DNA of 51,364 bases from Halanaerobium sp. MA284_MarDTE_T2 (GCF_003337245.1 NZ_QPJE01000016.1:1-51364); one strand, 5' to 3'; shown: positions 1 through 8,960, counted from the first letter of the stretch. The notes: generated by a model not told the origin, from the sequence alone. Translations and numbers: made by a program.

Positions 1-163
1 GTTTTAAATGCTTTTATTGTTGTGTTTAGAAGACTTATTTTAGTATTTGAAACATGTAAATTGGAAAATATTATATGCTTTTTGTGTTACAATCAACATA
101 TTAGTTTAATAAATTTAATTAATATTGCTTTTTTAACAAATTTTATAAAATCTAAATATTTAA

Positions 164-985
164 TTATTCCGACAAAATTTCTTTAAACAATCCTTTAATA
201 CCCGGTGCTAATTTTCCCATTAAAAGTTCCATATTTTCGGAAGATATAACTTCAGGATTATATTCACCGGCAGTATCTGTTATCACAGAAACAGCAAGAA
301 CATCCAGCCTGCTCTGCACCGCAGCAATTATTTCCGGAACAGTTGACATTCCAACACAGTCTCCACCTATCCTGCGCATATACTCTGCTTCTGCTGAACT
401 TTCAATTTCCGGGCCACAGATAGCTGTGTATATACCTTCATGAATATTAAGACCATACTTTTCTCCCAAACTGATAATTTTCTGCCGCTCTTCCTCCTTA
501 TTATAATAGGCTTTTTCCAACAGCGGGAAGCGTATTTCATCTTCTAAAGCTGGTCCTCTTAAAGGGCTTGTTCCCTGCAGGTTAATATGATTTTTAACCA
601 CCATAAGATCTCCTCTGTGATAGTCTTCATTAAGTGCTCCTGCTGCATTTGTCAAATAAATCTTTTTTACTTTAAGATATTTAAACACTCGTATCGGAAA
701 AACAACTTCTTCCATACTGTACCCCTCATAATAATGGTATCTTCCCCCTGTAATAATAGTATTTTCCCCATTAATCTTCCCAAAAATAAGGCTGCCTTTA
801 TGTCCTGGGGCAGTAAGAGGTGGGAAATAAGGAATTTCTGTAAAGGACAGTTCAATTTCCTTATTCAGTATATCCTTTAAAAAAGAAAGACCACTTCCGG
901 CAACTACTGCCGTATTTAATTTATTATAACCGGTTCTTTCTTTAATATAATATGCTGCTTTTTTAGCTTTTTCCAGATAATTCAT
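164..985 (-). CDS. punA: Purine nucleoside phosphorylase (trimeric PNP/MTAP family), last gene of the pdu operon
   Basis: Phosphorolyses purine nucleosides to base plus (deoxy)ribose-1-phosphate in the cytoplasm. The 273-residue length fits the trimeric family. Seen: the phosphate loop region around GSGLS (30-34), YYEGYS (85-90), LTNAAGALN (111-119), a Glu at 195 in the position of human Glu201, and GMSTVPE (212-218). The residue matching human Asn243 is Asp237 (context SVITDTAG). In human PNP an Asn-to-Asp change there opens the enzyme to adenosine, so 6-aminopurine nucleosides are a plausible substrate (inference). Its ATG overlaps the pduV TGA (ATGA at 982-985), so the two genes are probably translationally coupled. 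PNP is not a standard Pdu component. The family call is firm; the substrate is not. Confidence 0.9.
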   Translation of the reverse strand: MNYLEKAKKAAYYIKERTGYNKLNTAVVAGSGLSFLKDILNKEIELSFTEIPYFPPLTAPGHKGSLIFGKINGENTIITGGRYHYYEGYSMEEVVFPIRVFKYLKVKKIYLTNAAGALNEDYHRGDLMVVKNHINLQGTSPLRGPALEDEIRFPLLEKAYYNKEEERQKIISLGEKYGLNIHEGIYTAICGPEIESSAEAEYMRRIGGDCVGMSTVPEIIAAVQSRLDVLAVSVITDTAGEYNPEVISSENMELLMGKLAPGIKGLFKEILSE

Positions 986-1440
986 TCGTCTGTCCTCCCA
1001 ACTTCACTATTGAACTTTATAAATTCAGATAATTTTTTTAAACCTGTACCTTCTAGAGCACTTGTAAGAAATATTTTCTCTGCTCCAGCCATTTCCAAAA
1101 TTGATCTTGCATATTCAATATCTGCATCTTCTGCATCTATTTTTGTAATAATACCTACCACAGGTCTCGCAAAAACAGAAGCAAAGCCTGGTGGCAAAAA
1201 ATTTTGTTCTGCCGTGGCATCTGCAACAAGACCTATTATTTCAGCTTCCTGTGCAGCTGAAATTAAGGCTGTGTAATAATGCTTGTTCTCTATATATTCT
1301 CCAGGAGTATCAATAGCTTTATCATTAAACTCAAGACTTTGTGTTCTGTAATCTATATTTTTAAATTCTCCATTCTCCAGAACTTTTATAAGTGTTGTTT
1401 TTCCTGCTCTACTGGCCCCTATAAGAATTATTTTTACCAT
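982..1440 (-). CDS. pduV: PduV/EutP family small GTPase
   Basis: A 152-residue Ras-like GTPase of the PduV/EutP family, which is linked to microcompartment positioning or other ancillary roles; the exact role is unsettled. Seen: a P-loop GASRAGKTT at residues 8-16, a DTPGE G3 motif near 44-48 and a TKID G4 motif near 98-101. It starts two bases after the pduU stop and overlaps the downstream nucleoside phosphorylase by four bases, so it sits in the middle of a coupled operon tail. The length is normal for the family. Confidence 0.9.
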   Translation of the reverse strand: MVKIILIGASRAGKTTLIKVLENGEFKNIDYRTQSLEFNDKAIDTPGEYIENKHYYTALISAAQEAEIIGLVADATAEQNFLPPGFASVFARPVVGIITKIDAEDADIEYARSILEMAGAEKIFLTSALEGTGLKKLSEFIKFNSEVGRTDE

Positions 1441-1441
1441 A

Positions 1442-1792
1442 TCAGGACCTCGTAATATCTGTTATATCAAAATCCAAAACATGTTCTAATAAGTTAAGAA
1501 TATTTTTTAAAGCTGATTCAACACTGGACACCTTACCACTTATAACAAGAGAACCACTAAATCTGTCAATAAAACCAATTTCAATATTTGCTGCTTTACT
1601 TGCTGCATCTGCAGCAATAATTGCGGCTTCACTGGGAGTAATAGTTAAAATTCCTAATGCTTCGTGTTCCTGGTTTAAACCAATTTTTTTGTAGATATCT
1701 TTGGATGGATGGGCAATTAGATGTACCAGAGTAACCTGTTTACCAGGTACATATTCCTGTATCATCCGCTGTTTTTCTTTTTCTGCTGCCAT
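1442..1792 (-). CDS. pduU: BMC shell protein PduU/EutS
   Basis: A 116-residue hexameric shell protein with a circularly permuted BMC fold. Seen: the family N-terminus [20 protein letters not shown], which forms the beta-barrel plug above the hexamer pore, then [20 protein letters not shown] and a C-terminal strand ending DITDITRS. It closely resembles PduU as I remember it from enteric bacteria. It lies between the acyl kinase and pduV, as in many pdu operons. Nothing looks broken. Confidence 0.95.
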   Translation of the reverse strand: MAAEKEKQRMIQEYVPGKQVTLVHLIAHPSKDIYKKIGLNQEHEALGILTITPSEAAIIAADAASKAANIEIGFIDRFSGSLVISGKVSSVESALKNILNLLEHVLDFDITDITRS

Positions 1793-1875
1793 TTTCTCTC
1801 ACCCCAGTTGCTTTTTAATTCTTTTTTAATTACCTGCAAGTATATCCTCCAGTACTGATTTAATGTGATTTTCTA

Positions 1876-3060
1876 TTATTTTTTTGTTTCTCTAGCTATA
1901 ACCAGCTCTTCATTTGTTGGAATAACATATACTTTAACTGCTGATTCTTCTTTACTTATTTTTATTTCCTCACCCCGACATTTATTTTTTTCTTTATCAA
2001 GACAGATACCAAAATACTCCATGTCAGATAATATTATTTCTCTTACCTCCACAGCATTTTCTCCTATACCGGCTGTAAATACTATTATATCAACTCCACC
2101 CATCACTGCTGTATAAGATCCTATATATTTTTTTACTCGACGGCAGAAAATTTCAAGGGCCAGCTCGGATTTGCGGCTGCCTGCTTCTGCTGCTTCAGAT
2201 AAATCTCTAAAATCATTGCTGACTCCAGAAATTCCTAGTACTCCACTTTCTTTATTAAGAACTTCATCAACATCTTCGATGGACAAATTTCTTTCTTTCA
2301 TAATATAAGGTATTATACCGGGATCAATATCTCCAGATCTGGTTCCCATTACAAGTCCTTCCAGTGGAGTAAGACCCATACTGGTATCAACCACTCTGCC
2401 TTTATCAATCGCTGCTATACTGGCACCATTACCCAGATGACATGTTATTATTTTTAGATCTTCATAATTTCTTCCATCCAATTCTGATGCTCTCTCAGAT
2501 ACAAATTTATGTGATGTTCCATGAAAACCATACCTTCTTACCCCATTTTCTTTGTACCAGGAATAAGGTACTGCATAAAGAAATGCTTGTTCAGGCATAG
2601 AGTAATGAAATGCTGTATCAAAAACACCAACATTGGGAGTATCTGGCATCAGCTTCTGACTTACTTCAATACCAATTAAATTAGCCGGATTATGCAGTGG
2701 AGCCAGTTTGATATTTTCCCTCAGTGCTTCAGATACTGCATCATTTATCAGCACAGAACCTGAAAATTTTTCTCCTCCGTGCACAACGCGGTGGCCGACA
2801 GCACTAATTTCATCCATATTTTTAATAACTCCAATTTTTTCATCCTGAAGTACATCTAAAACCATTTTAATAGCTTTATTGTGAGCAGCTATTTTTTCCG
2901 AAATCTTTATTTCTTCTTTATTTAAAGCTTTATGTTTTAAAACTGAACTTTTTTCTCCAATTTTTTCCACAAGTCCTTTTGCCAGAACTGTTTCACCTTC
3001 CATATTTATTAATTGATATTTTAATGAAGAACTGCCACAGTTAAGCACAAATACTTTCAT
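1876..3060 (-). CDS. ackA: Acetate/propionate kinase (PduW position)
   Basis: Converts acyl-phosphate plus ADP to acid plus ATP, the energy-yielding end of the oxidative branch. The 394-residue length is normal. Seen: the ASKHA N-terminus FVLNCGSSSLKYQL, HRVVHGGE near 88, the adenosine loop GTRSGDIDPG near 240-249 and FTAGIGENA near 329-337. It follows pduQ by about 77 bases and precedes pduU, the place of PduW, so propionyl-phosphate is the likely in-operon substrate. Sequence alone cannot separate an acetate from a propionate kinase. No phosphotransacylase is encoded nearby to supply its substrate. Confidence 0.93.
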   Translation of the reverse strand: MKVFVLNCGSSSLKYQLINMEGETVLAKGLVEKIGEKSSVLKHKALNKEEIKISEKIAAHNKAIKMVLDVLQDEKIGVIKNMDEISAVGHRVVHGGEKFSGSVLINDAVSEALRENIKLAPLHNPANLIGIEVSQKLMPDTPNVGVFDTAFHYSMPEQAFLYAVPYSWYKENGVRRYGFHGTSHKFVSERASELDGRNYEDLKIITCHLGNGASIAAIDKGRVVDTSMGLTPLEGLVMGTRSGDIDPGIIPYIMKERNLSIEDVDEVLNKESGVLGISGVSNDFRDLSEAAEAGSRKSELALEIFCRRVKKYIGSYTAVMGGVDIIVFTAGIGENAVEVREIILSDMEYFGICLDKEKNKCRGEEIKISKEESAVKVYVIPTNEELVIARETKK

Positions 3061-3137
3061 AATATTACCATCCTCTGCTGAAATATATTTATCTATTATC
3101 TCCTTGAATTCATAATTTTATCCGTAAAAATTCTTCA

Positions 3138-4265
3138 TCAGTAAACATCTTTAAGAATCTTTATAATATCTTCTCTTTTTACAGGCCTTGGATTACTTCT
3201 GAGCATAAGAACTTCTTCAAGAGCTAAATCTGCAACTTCTTCAAAACTGTCAACACCAAACTCTTTTAAACCTGTTGGCAGTCCAATATCTGCAGTGAGC
3301 CTCTTGACTTCATCTGCAGCTCTTCTAGCTGCTTCCATTTCAGTCATATTCGAAATATTAACGCCCAGCAAACGAGCAACATTAGCAAATTTAGTCGGGT
3401 TGGTAATTATATTAAATTTCATAACATGTGGAAGCAGTATAGTATTTGCAAGCCCATGAGGAATTTTGAATCTTCCTCCAAGCGGATGGGCAATAGCATG
3501 TACCAGACCCAGACCACAGTTGCTTAGAGCAATTCCTCCAAAAAGACTGGCAAGAGACATCCCTTCTCTTGCTTTCATATTATTTCCATTACCTACTGCT
3601 GGACGCAGATAATTTTTTACCATTTCTACTCCTTTAGTTGCTATCATTTCAAAAGGCAGTACTGCATCCTGTGATACATAGGACTCTATACAGTGGCTTA
3701 AAGCATCCATTCCACTAATTGCAGTCAAATATGGTGGAAGTGTTCTGGTAAGCTCTGGATCAACCACTGTTATATCCGGTATTAGACTTTCATCTACAGC
3801 GGAAAACTTATTTTTTGTTTTTTCATCTTTAATCACTACTGCTTTTGTTACCTCACTGCCAGAACCAGAGGTGGTGGGAACTGTAATTAAAGGTATCCTA
3901 CTGCACTTTTCATTCAGTTCTTTCTGCTGACAGACAGCTCTAACTGCCTTTGCAGAGTCAATAGGACTTCCCCCACCTACCGCAAGCAGTGCATCTGCAG
4001 TGTTTTCTATTGCAAATTTAACACCCTGATCTATAATATCTATAGTAGGATCTGGTTTAACCTTGTCAAAAACAACATAATTAACTTTACCATCCAGCTC
4101 TGCTGTTATCATATCCAAAATACCAGCTTTTTTTATACCTTCATCTACAACAATCATCAAAGTTCTGCATTCCAGATCGGCAGCTGTTTGAGGCAAAACC
4201 TTTCTCTTCCCAGATCCGAACTTTATTTTTGTCTTTATCTGGAACTCAAAATTAAAAGAATTCAT
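3138..4265 (-). CDS. pduQ: Iron-containing 1-propanol dehydrogenase PduQ
   Basis: A group III Fe-dependent alcohol dehydrogenase, 375 residues, that reduces propionaldehyde to 1-propanol and regenerates NAD+ inside the microcompartment. Seen: the NAD-binding GGGSPIDSAKA near 98-108, PTTSGSGSEVT near 129-139, and the metal-binding His residues in SHCIESYVS, LGLVHAIAHPLGG and PHGLAN. It has its own SD (GAGGAG) 8-10 bases before the ATG. It lies between pduT and the acyl kinase, consistent with a dismutating pathway: one aldehyde is oxidised and one reduced. Confidence 0.93.
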   Translation of the reverse strand: MNSFNFEFQIKTKIKFGSGKRKVLPQTAADLECRTLMIVVDEGIKKAGILDMITAELDGKVNYVVFDKVKPDPTIDIIDQGVKFAIENTADALLAVGGGSPIDSAKAVRAVCQQKELNEKCSRIPLITVPTTSGSGSEVTKAVVIKDEKTKNKFSAVDESLIPDITVVDPELTRTLPPYLTAISGMDALSHCIESYVSQDAVLPFEMIATKGVEMVKNYLRPAVGNGNNMKAREGMSLASLFGGIALSNCGLGLVHAIAHPLGGRFKIPHGLANTILLPHVMKFNIITNPTKFANVARLLGVNISNMTEMEAARRAADEVKRLTADIGLPTGLKEFGVDSFEEVADLALEEVLMLRSNPRPVKREDIIKILKDVY

Positions 4266-4325
4266 CCAACCATCTCCTCTTTATAGCAACAGCAGCATAT
4301 ATTTAGATTATTTTATATCTGCAGT

Positions 4326-4874
4326 TTAAAGCAGTGTTTTAAATACATCCTTATCAGGAGAAGAAATAAATACTTTATTATAGAGCATACCATTGTCCTT
4401 GCCGGCAGCTGCTCCTGCATTAAGAGCCTGTTTTACTGCACTGACATCTCCCGTAAATGTCACATATGCCTTTCCTCCCAAACCCGTACCCAATCTAACC
4501 TGTATAAGATCAACCTGAGCTGCTTTGGCAGCTGCATCTGCACCAATTATAGCACTTGCTATACTGAAATATTCCAGCACACCAACTGCATTAACTTTTT
4601 CTATCTCTGTAGTTGCATTAATTGCATTTAAAAGCTGATTGTGTATTCTTGAGATAACAAGATGGTCTACTACAAATGGATCACCTTTTTCTATTCCTGA
4701 TTTTACAGAAGATTTAACTGCACTTACATCTCCAGAAATTAAAATAGTATATTTACCCGGACAGGTTGGCTGTGCCAAAATCAGATCTACATCTGCTGCT
4801 TTTTTCATTATATCTGCTACTTTTATACCCTGGCTGATTGAGTTAAACTCAAGTAAGCCTATTGTAGTAATCAT
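4326..4874 (-). CDS. pduT: Tandem-BMC shell protein PduT, without the usual cluster cysteine
   Basis: A 182-residue protein with two BMC domains (about 1-90 and 94-182) that forms trimeric pseudohexamers. PduT from enterics carries a [4Fe-4S] cluster at the trimer pore, held by a Cys in a GGKCY context. Here that stretch reads GLGGKAYVTF with Ala136, and the only cysteine in the protein is Cys38 in TCPGK. The electron-conducting pore role may therefore be lost or altered. Its ATG overlaps the pduS stop (ATGA), so it is coupled to the flavoprotein-type reductase it is thought to partner. The family call is secure; the redox role is doubtful. Confidence 0.93.
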   Translation of the reverse strand: MITTIGLLEFNSISQGIKVADIMKKAADVDLILAQPTCPGKYTILISGDVSAVKSSVKSGIEKGDPFVVDHLVISRIHNQLLNAINATTEIEKVNAVGVLEYFSIASAIIGADAAAKAAQVDLIQVRLGTGLGGKAYVTFTGDVSAVKQALNAGAAAGKDNGMLYNKVFISSPDKDVFKTLL

Positions 4875-6208
4875 AATTCCACCTCAGAACTTTTACTTAT
4901 TACTATTTCTTTCTCGTCCACCTTAATAATTTTCCCCTCTAAACTGGCATGTATATTGGCACTAAGGCTGTCTTCTTTAGCTTTTCCAACAAGATCTCCT
5001 TTTTTGATCTGCTGACCTATTTCTACCACAGGATATGCAGGTACACCAATATGCTGGCTCATAGGAATTTTAACCTCTTTTATTTCAATTTTTTCTGTTT
5101 CCGCAAGAGACTGATGATAATATTTACTCAGGTTAAGCCTGGAAATTTGGCGATCTGTTGGTATTCGTCTGTATTTTTTCATTGGATGAGCACTGTATTC
5201 TTCCTGTTTACTCTTATACTTGTCTTTTACCTTTTCTTTAAAATATACATTGATAAGCCTCGGTGATAATCCCATCGGGCAGGCATAAAGCTCACATACT
5301 CCACACTCACAGCATAGCTGTGCCATCTTGAAAATTTCTTCATCTTCTGAATAGGCCAGTGCTCTCATTATTCTGTGCGGCTCCATATCATGTCCTATTA
5401 AATACCTGGGACAAAAATCAGTACACATGCGGCACTGTATACAGGCTGCCTTAGACTGGTTTTTCATATGTTCCATGCTCTGCTGATTTCTCTCTATCAC
5501 ATAATGGTTCCTGGGAAGTACAATAAGAGCTCCATCTGTTTTTTTAATAACAGCACTATTTATCTCTTCATCTGTCACATAGTGAGTCCCCATCATTGGT
5601 CCACCAATTATTACTGCATAATCATCCACTGATGCACCACCTGCTGCTTTTATACAGTCATTAATAGGAGTACCAATGGGTACATTAATTATTTTGGGAT
5701 CATTTACTTCTCCCAACATAGAAACATATTTATCTGTCACTGGTTTTCCCTGTAGAGCAAAATAACTATTTACAAGAGTTCCAACATTTGTAACTACTAC
5801 TCCAACCTGAAGAGGTATACCACCTTCAGGAACCGTACGTCCTGTTATGTCATAAACCATAATCTGCTCATCACCTGCAGGATAAAAACTGTCCATCAGA
5901 AATAAATCTATTTTATATTCCTCATCCTCTATTATTTTCTCCAGACAGGCTCTTTCATTTTCATATTTTTTCTTAAGAGCAAAAACTGTTTTTTCAACAC
6001 CTATTTGCTCTGCTATTTTATTTGCTGCTGAAATCATCTCTGCTGAATAGGTTCTCATGAGATATTTATCTGTCATCAAAAGTGGCTCACATTCTGCTCC
6101 ATTGATAATCAGATATTCTGCTTCACAGTCATATTTAACATGAGTAGGAAAACCGGCTCCTCCAGCTCCTACTACCCCTGCTTCAAATATTTTTTTTATA
6201 AGGCTCAT
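4871..6208 (-). CDS. pduS: PduS, RnfC-like flavin/Fe-S cobalamin reductase
   Basis: Reported to reduce cobalamin for the adenosyltransferase PduO and to pass electrons at the shell. Seen: an Rnf-like N-terminal NADH/FMN motif VVGAGGAGFPTHVK (about 12-25), a SLBB-like middle, two ferredoxin-like motifs (CIQCRMCTDFCP, and CCECGVCELYACP) near 255-310, and a C-terminal biotinyl-like segment containing IKKGDLVGKA. The start at 6208 is chosen because AGAGGGG lies about 7 bases upstream; an in-frame start six codons earlier lacks a good SD. 445 residues is normal. It is coupled to pduT. Confidence 0.93.
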   Translation of the reverse strand: MSLIKKIFEAGVVGAGGAGFPTHVKYDCEAEYLIINGAECEPLLMTDKYLMRTYSAEMISAANKIAEQIGVEKTVFALKKKYENERACLEKIIEDEEYKIDLFLMDSFYPAGDEQIMVYDITGRTVPEGGIPLQVGVVVTNVGTLVNSYFALQGKPVTDKYVSMLGEVNDPKIINVPIGTPINDCIKAAGGASVDDYAVIIGGPMMGTHYVTDEEINSAVIKKTDGALIVLPRNHYVIERNQQSMEHMKNQSKAACIQCRMCTDFCPRYLIGHDMEPHRIMRALAYSEDEEIFKMAQLCCECGVCELYACPMGLSPRLINVYFKEKVKDKYKSKQEEYSAHPMKKYRRIPTDRQISRLNLSKYYHQSLAETEKIEIKEVKIPMSQHIGVPAYPVVEIGQQIKKGDLVGKAKEDSLSANIHASLEGKIIKVDEKEIVISKSSEVEL

Positions 6209-6241
6209 AAAAATACCCCTCTCCATTTAGAAACCACTTTT

Positions 6242-7660
6242 TTATATAATGGAGAATCCATCTACTAATACACATCTTCTCTTTCTGGTGAATGTTCTGG
6301 CAGAAGTTAATCCTTCACCAGTAGGACCAGCTATTGTAAAAGTTGTATGTCCCTCTCCTCCAGCACCGATACCTGCATAAGAAGGTGCATTTTTGACATA
6401 AATAGTAGTTTCAATTTTCTTGGCAAATGCTGTTAAATTATCTACATTTTTAGAATGAATTACTGCTGTATGTCTGTTCCCGTGTTCAACCTGAACTCCA
6501 ATTTCCATTGCTTCTTCAAAGTTTTTGGCTCTAACAAGAGGGATAACAGGCATCAGCTGTTCTTCCTGTACAAATGGATGGTCAAGTTCTACATCTACAA
6601 TTACAAGCCTCAAGTCCTCACATTTTGGTTTAATTCCTGCTTTGCGAAGGATATATGCAGCATTTTTACCAACAAGATCTTTGTTAATGGAACCATCATC
6701 ATTAAGAATAATTTTTTCCAGTGAAACTGTATCATCTATAAGCTGAGCATTATCATCGATCATGTGTTTTATTAATTCGTCTGCAACACTGTCCAGAGCA
6801 ACAATTACTTTTTCCGATGTACATGGTAAATTATTATCAAAACTTGCACCTTTAATAATATCTGATGCAGCTCTTTTTAAATCTACTGTATCATCAACCA
6901 ACACCGGGGGATTACCTGCTCCAGCACCAATAGCTTTTTTGCCTGAAGAAAGTGCTGCTTTTACCACACCTGGACCACCTGTAGCAACAATCATAGATAT
7001 TCTGTCATCAGCCATACAGCTTTCAACTGTTTGAATTGTAGGTTCAGCAACTGCTGTAAGTAGATTTGCAGGACCACCTGCTTCTATTATTGACTGATTT
7101 AAAACTTTAATTACATATGTTGAAGTTTTCTTTGCTCTGGGATGACCATTAAAAACTACTGTATTGCAGGCTGCTATCATTCCGATTGAATTGCAGATAA
7201 TAGTTTCTGATGGATTGGTTACAGGCGTTATTGCACAGATCACTCCAAAAGGTGCTTCCTCCAGAATTGTAAGACCTTTTTTCCCACTCTTAGCCTCAGT
7301 TCTAAGATCTTCGGTTCCAGGAGTTTTATTTATAGCTAAATTATTTTTTATAATTTTATCTTCTATTCTTCCCATACCACTTTCTTCATATGCCATCCGT
7401 GATATTTTATCAACATGCATACTTATTTCATTTCTCATGGCCTTTATTAGCTCTTCTCTTTCTTCTATAGAATAATCATTCTGAAGTATATTTTGAGCTT
7501 TACATGCTGCATCAATTGCCTCATCCATGGTAGGGAAAATGCCTAAATCTCCTTTAGAACTATTTTCAGTTTTATTATCTTTTATTTCAGTTTTTTCTTC
7601 CTCTATTTCTTTTAGTATCTGTTCTACTATTTTATTAATATCCTGATTTTTAATATCCAA
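6242..7660 (-). CDS. pduP: CoA-acylating propionaldehyde dehydrogenase PduP
   Basis: Oxidises propionaldehyde plus CoA to propionyl-CoA with NAD+ inside the shell. A TTG start at 7660 is favoured: AAGGAGGAG precedes it by a few bases, whereas the longer frame (to 7765) overlaps glcG by 80 bases. The N-terminus from that TTG, DIKNQDINKIVEQILKEI, has the amphipathic pattern of an encapsulation peptide, followed by a charged linker of about 25 residues. Seen in the aldehyde dehydrogenase core: EEAPFGVICAITPVTNPSET, the Rossmann-region GPGVVKAALSSGKKAIGAG, and the catalytic Cys in NNLPCTSEK. It is about 472 residues from this start. Confidence 0.93.
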   Translation of the reverse strand: MDIKNQDINKIVEQILKEIEEEKTEIKDNKTENSSKGDLGIFPTMDEAIDAACKAQNILQNDYSIEEREELIKAMRNEISMHVDKISRMAYEESGMGRIEDKIIKNNLAINKTPGTEDLRTEAKSGKKGLTILEEAPFGVICAITPVTNPSETIICNSIGMIAACNTVVFNGHPRAKKTSTYVIKVLNQSIIEAGGPANLLTAVAEPTIQTVESCMADDRISMIVATGGPGVVKAALSSGKKAIGAGAGNPPVLVDDTVDLKRAASDIIKGASFDNNLPCTSEKVIVALDSVADELIKHMIDDNAQLIDDTVSLEKIILNDDGSINKDLVGKNAAYILRKAGIKPKCEDLRLVIVDVELDHPFVQEEQLMPVIPLVRAKNFEEAMEIGVQVEHGNRHTAVIHSKNVDNLTAFAKKIETTIYVKNAPSYAGIGAGGEGHTTFTIAGPTGEGLTSARTFTRKRRCVLVDGFSII

Positions 7661-7685
7661 TCTTTCTCCTCCTTCCCTGTTTAAA

Positions 7686-8102
7686 CTAACTGCTCGTATA
7701 TCTATTGACAAAAAATTCTGCTCCCGATTCAGCAATTTCAATATCTTCATCCACAGTACCACCACTTACACCAACTGCTCCAACAACTTCCCCCTGACTT
7801 TTGAGCGGTATGCCGCCTCCAAAAAGGACTATATTTTCACAGGAAGTATCAATACCATAAAGCATATTGCCAGGACTCGAAATTTCTCCAAGTTCCTGAG
7901 TAGTCATCCGCAGAGCATAAGCAGTATAAGCCTTTGCAGGTGCCAGTTCAATACTTATGGGCAGGGCATTATCCATTTTTTTAAAAGTTATCAGTTTTCC
8001 ATCATCTCCAACCACAGAGATAACAGCCGCTAAATTCATTTTTTCTGCCTTTTTCTGGCACTGTTCTGCAATTTTTTCTGCTATATTAAGAGATATTTTC
8101 AT
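7686..8102 (-). CDS. GlcG/HbpS-like (DUF336) protein, PduO C-terminal-domain homologue
   Basis: A 138-residue DUF336 protein. In enteric PduO this domain is fused to the C-terminus of the adenosyltransferase and can bind haem; here it is a separate gene directly after the adenosyltransferase, three bases from its stop. Seen: the family motif block ALRMTTQELGE, a GGGIPLKSQGEVVGAVGVSGG loop region (about 94-114) and a C-terminal DEDIEIAESGAEFF. Probable role: accessory to cobalamin handling in the microcompartment (inference from its fusion partner elsewhere). Confidence 0.88.
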   Translation of the reverse strand: MKISLNIAEKIAEQCQKKAEKMNLAAVISVVGDDGKLITFKKMDNALPISIELAPAKAYTAYALRMTTQELGEISSPGNMLYGIDTSCENIVLFGGGIPLKSQGEVVGAVGVSGGTVDEDIEIAESGAEFFVNRYTSS

Positions 8103-8104
8103 AA

Positions 8105-8668
8105 CTAACTCTCCTCATTATTCAGAACCTGACAAACCTTCTCAGTAATTAAATCTATTAAATACCTTCTATCTGCAGTTCTGCTCAAAATATAAATGAG
8201 GTCAGACAGCCGATTAATATAACTATGGAGTATTTCCGAAAATTCTATATCTTTCTCTTCCTCAGCAGCTATAGTTCTTCTTTCAGCTCTCCTGCAGATT
8301 GTTCTGCAGATATCAAGCAGGCTGCCCACTTCACTTTCACCAGGTACTATAAATCCTGACAGATTAAAATCAGACTGATAAGAGTCTAGCTCAGCCTCCA
8401 GAAAAGCAAGGTGCTCTTGTTTTAATTTATCTTTGGGTTCTCGCCCTAAAGATGCAAGTTCTGCAGCAACTATAAATAAATCCTTCTGTACTTTAAAAAT
8501 TATTTGTTTAATATCAGCATCCTCACACTTTACCCGGGCCAGCCCCAACCAGGAGTTAAGCTCATCAATAACACCATATGCTTCAACCTGTGGGTCTGAT
8601 TTTGTGATTCTTTCACCACTCAGGAGGCTTGTATTTCCTCTATCCCCCCTTTTTGTCGCAATAGACAT
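8105..8668 (-). CDS. pduO: PduO-type ATP:cob(I)alamin adenosyltransferase
   Basis: Makes adenosylcobalamin, the cofactor of the diol dehydratase, from ATP and cob(I)alamin. Seen: N-terminal ATP-binding TKRGDRGNTSLLSGERI, the conserved VEAYGVIDELNSWLG, and C-terminal CRTICRRAERRT and SYINRLSDLIYILSR. The start at 8668 is chosen because GGAGGGGG lies about 8 bases upstream and the protein then opens MSIATKRGDRG as in the family; a longer frame runs 17 codons into pduN. 187 residues corresponds to the stand-alone N-terminal domain of enteric PduO. Confidence 0.93.
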   Translation of the reverse strand: MSIATKRGDRGNTSLLSGERITKSDPQVEAYGVIDELNSWLGLARVKCEDADIKQIIFKVQKDLFIVAAELASLGREPKDKLKQEHLAFLEAELDSYQSDFNLSGFIVPGESEVGSLLDICRTICRRAERRTIAAEEEKDIEFSEILHSYINRLSDLIYILSRTADRRYLIDLITEKVCQVLNNEES

Positions 8669-8669
8669 A

Positions 8670-8960
8670 TTAATAACCCCCTCCTGAAAAGCTTGACTCA
8701 TCAAGTTCAATTTCATCAATAATACCTACAATAGCATGATCTATTGGACTCCCTTTAAACTGATCAGTCTGACGTGCAGCACTACCTTTTGTGACAAGAA
8801 CTCTTTCACCAATTCCAGCACCTACACTGTCAACTGCAACCAGACATTTTTCTTTTCTAAATTCACCATATAAAGGGTGTACTAAAAGCAGTTTTGTTCC
8901 AACTAGATCTTTATCTTTCTGTGTAGCCACCACATTACCCACTACTCTGGCTGTAAACAT
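8670..8960 (-). CDS. pduN: BMC vertex protein PduN (EutN/CcmL family)
   Basis: A 96-residue pentameric vertex protein that caps the twelve corners of the icosahedral shell. Seen: the canonical opening ARVVGNVVATQKDKDLVGTK, LLLVHP, VAVDSVGAGIGERVLVTKGSAAR and a C-terminal HAIVGIIDEIEL. The ATG lies 19 bases inside the upstream flavoprotein/PduM gene, and its stop abuts the SD of pduO, so three genes are tightly packed. Confidence 0.95.
   Translation of the reverse strand: MFTARVVGNVVATQKDKDLVGTKLLLVHPLYGEFRKEKCLVAVDSVGAGIGERVLVTKGSAARQTDQFKGSPIDHAIVGIIDEIELDESSFSGGGY

Noticed and set aside
1-163. Terminator for the pdu operon after the nucleoside phosphorylase
   Set aside because: The sequence is AT-rich with only weak, short inverted repeats; no convincing stem with a U-run is visible.
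587-880. Plus-strand open frames opposite the nucleoside phosphorylase, and all other plus-strand frames throughout
   Set aside because: They mirror real minus-strand genes, lack recognisable domains and good SDs, and have skewed composition (Ser/Ile/Phe-rich).
7661-7765. Longer pduP frame overlapping glcG by 80 bases
   Set aside because: No SD at the upstream start; a strong SD and encapsulation-like peptide begin at the TTG at 7660.
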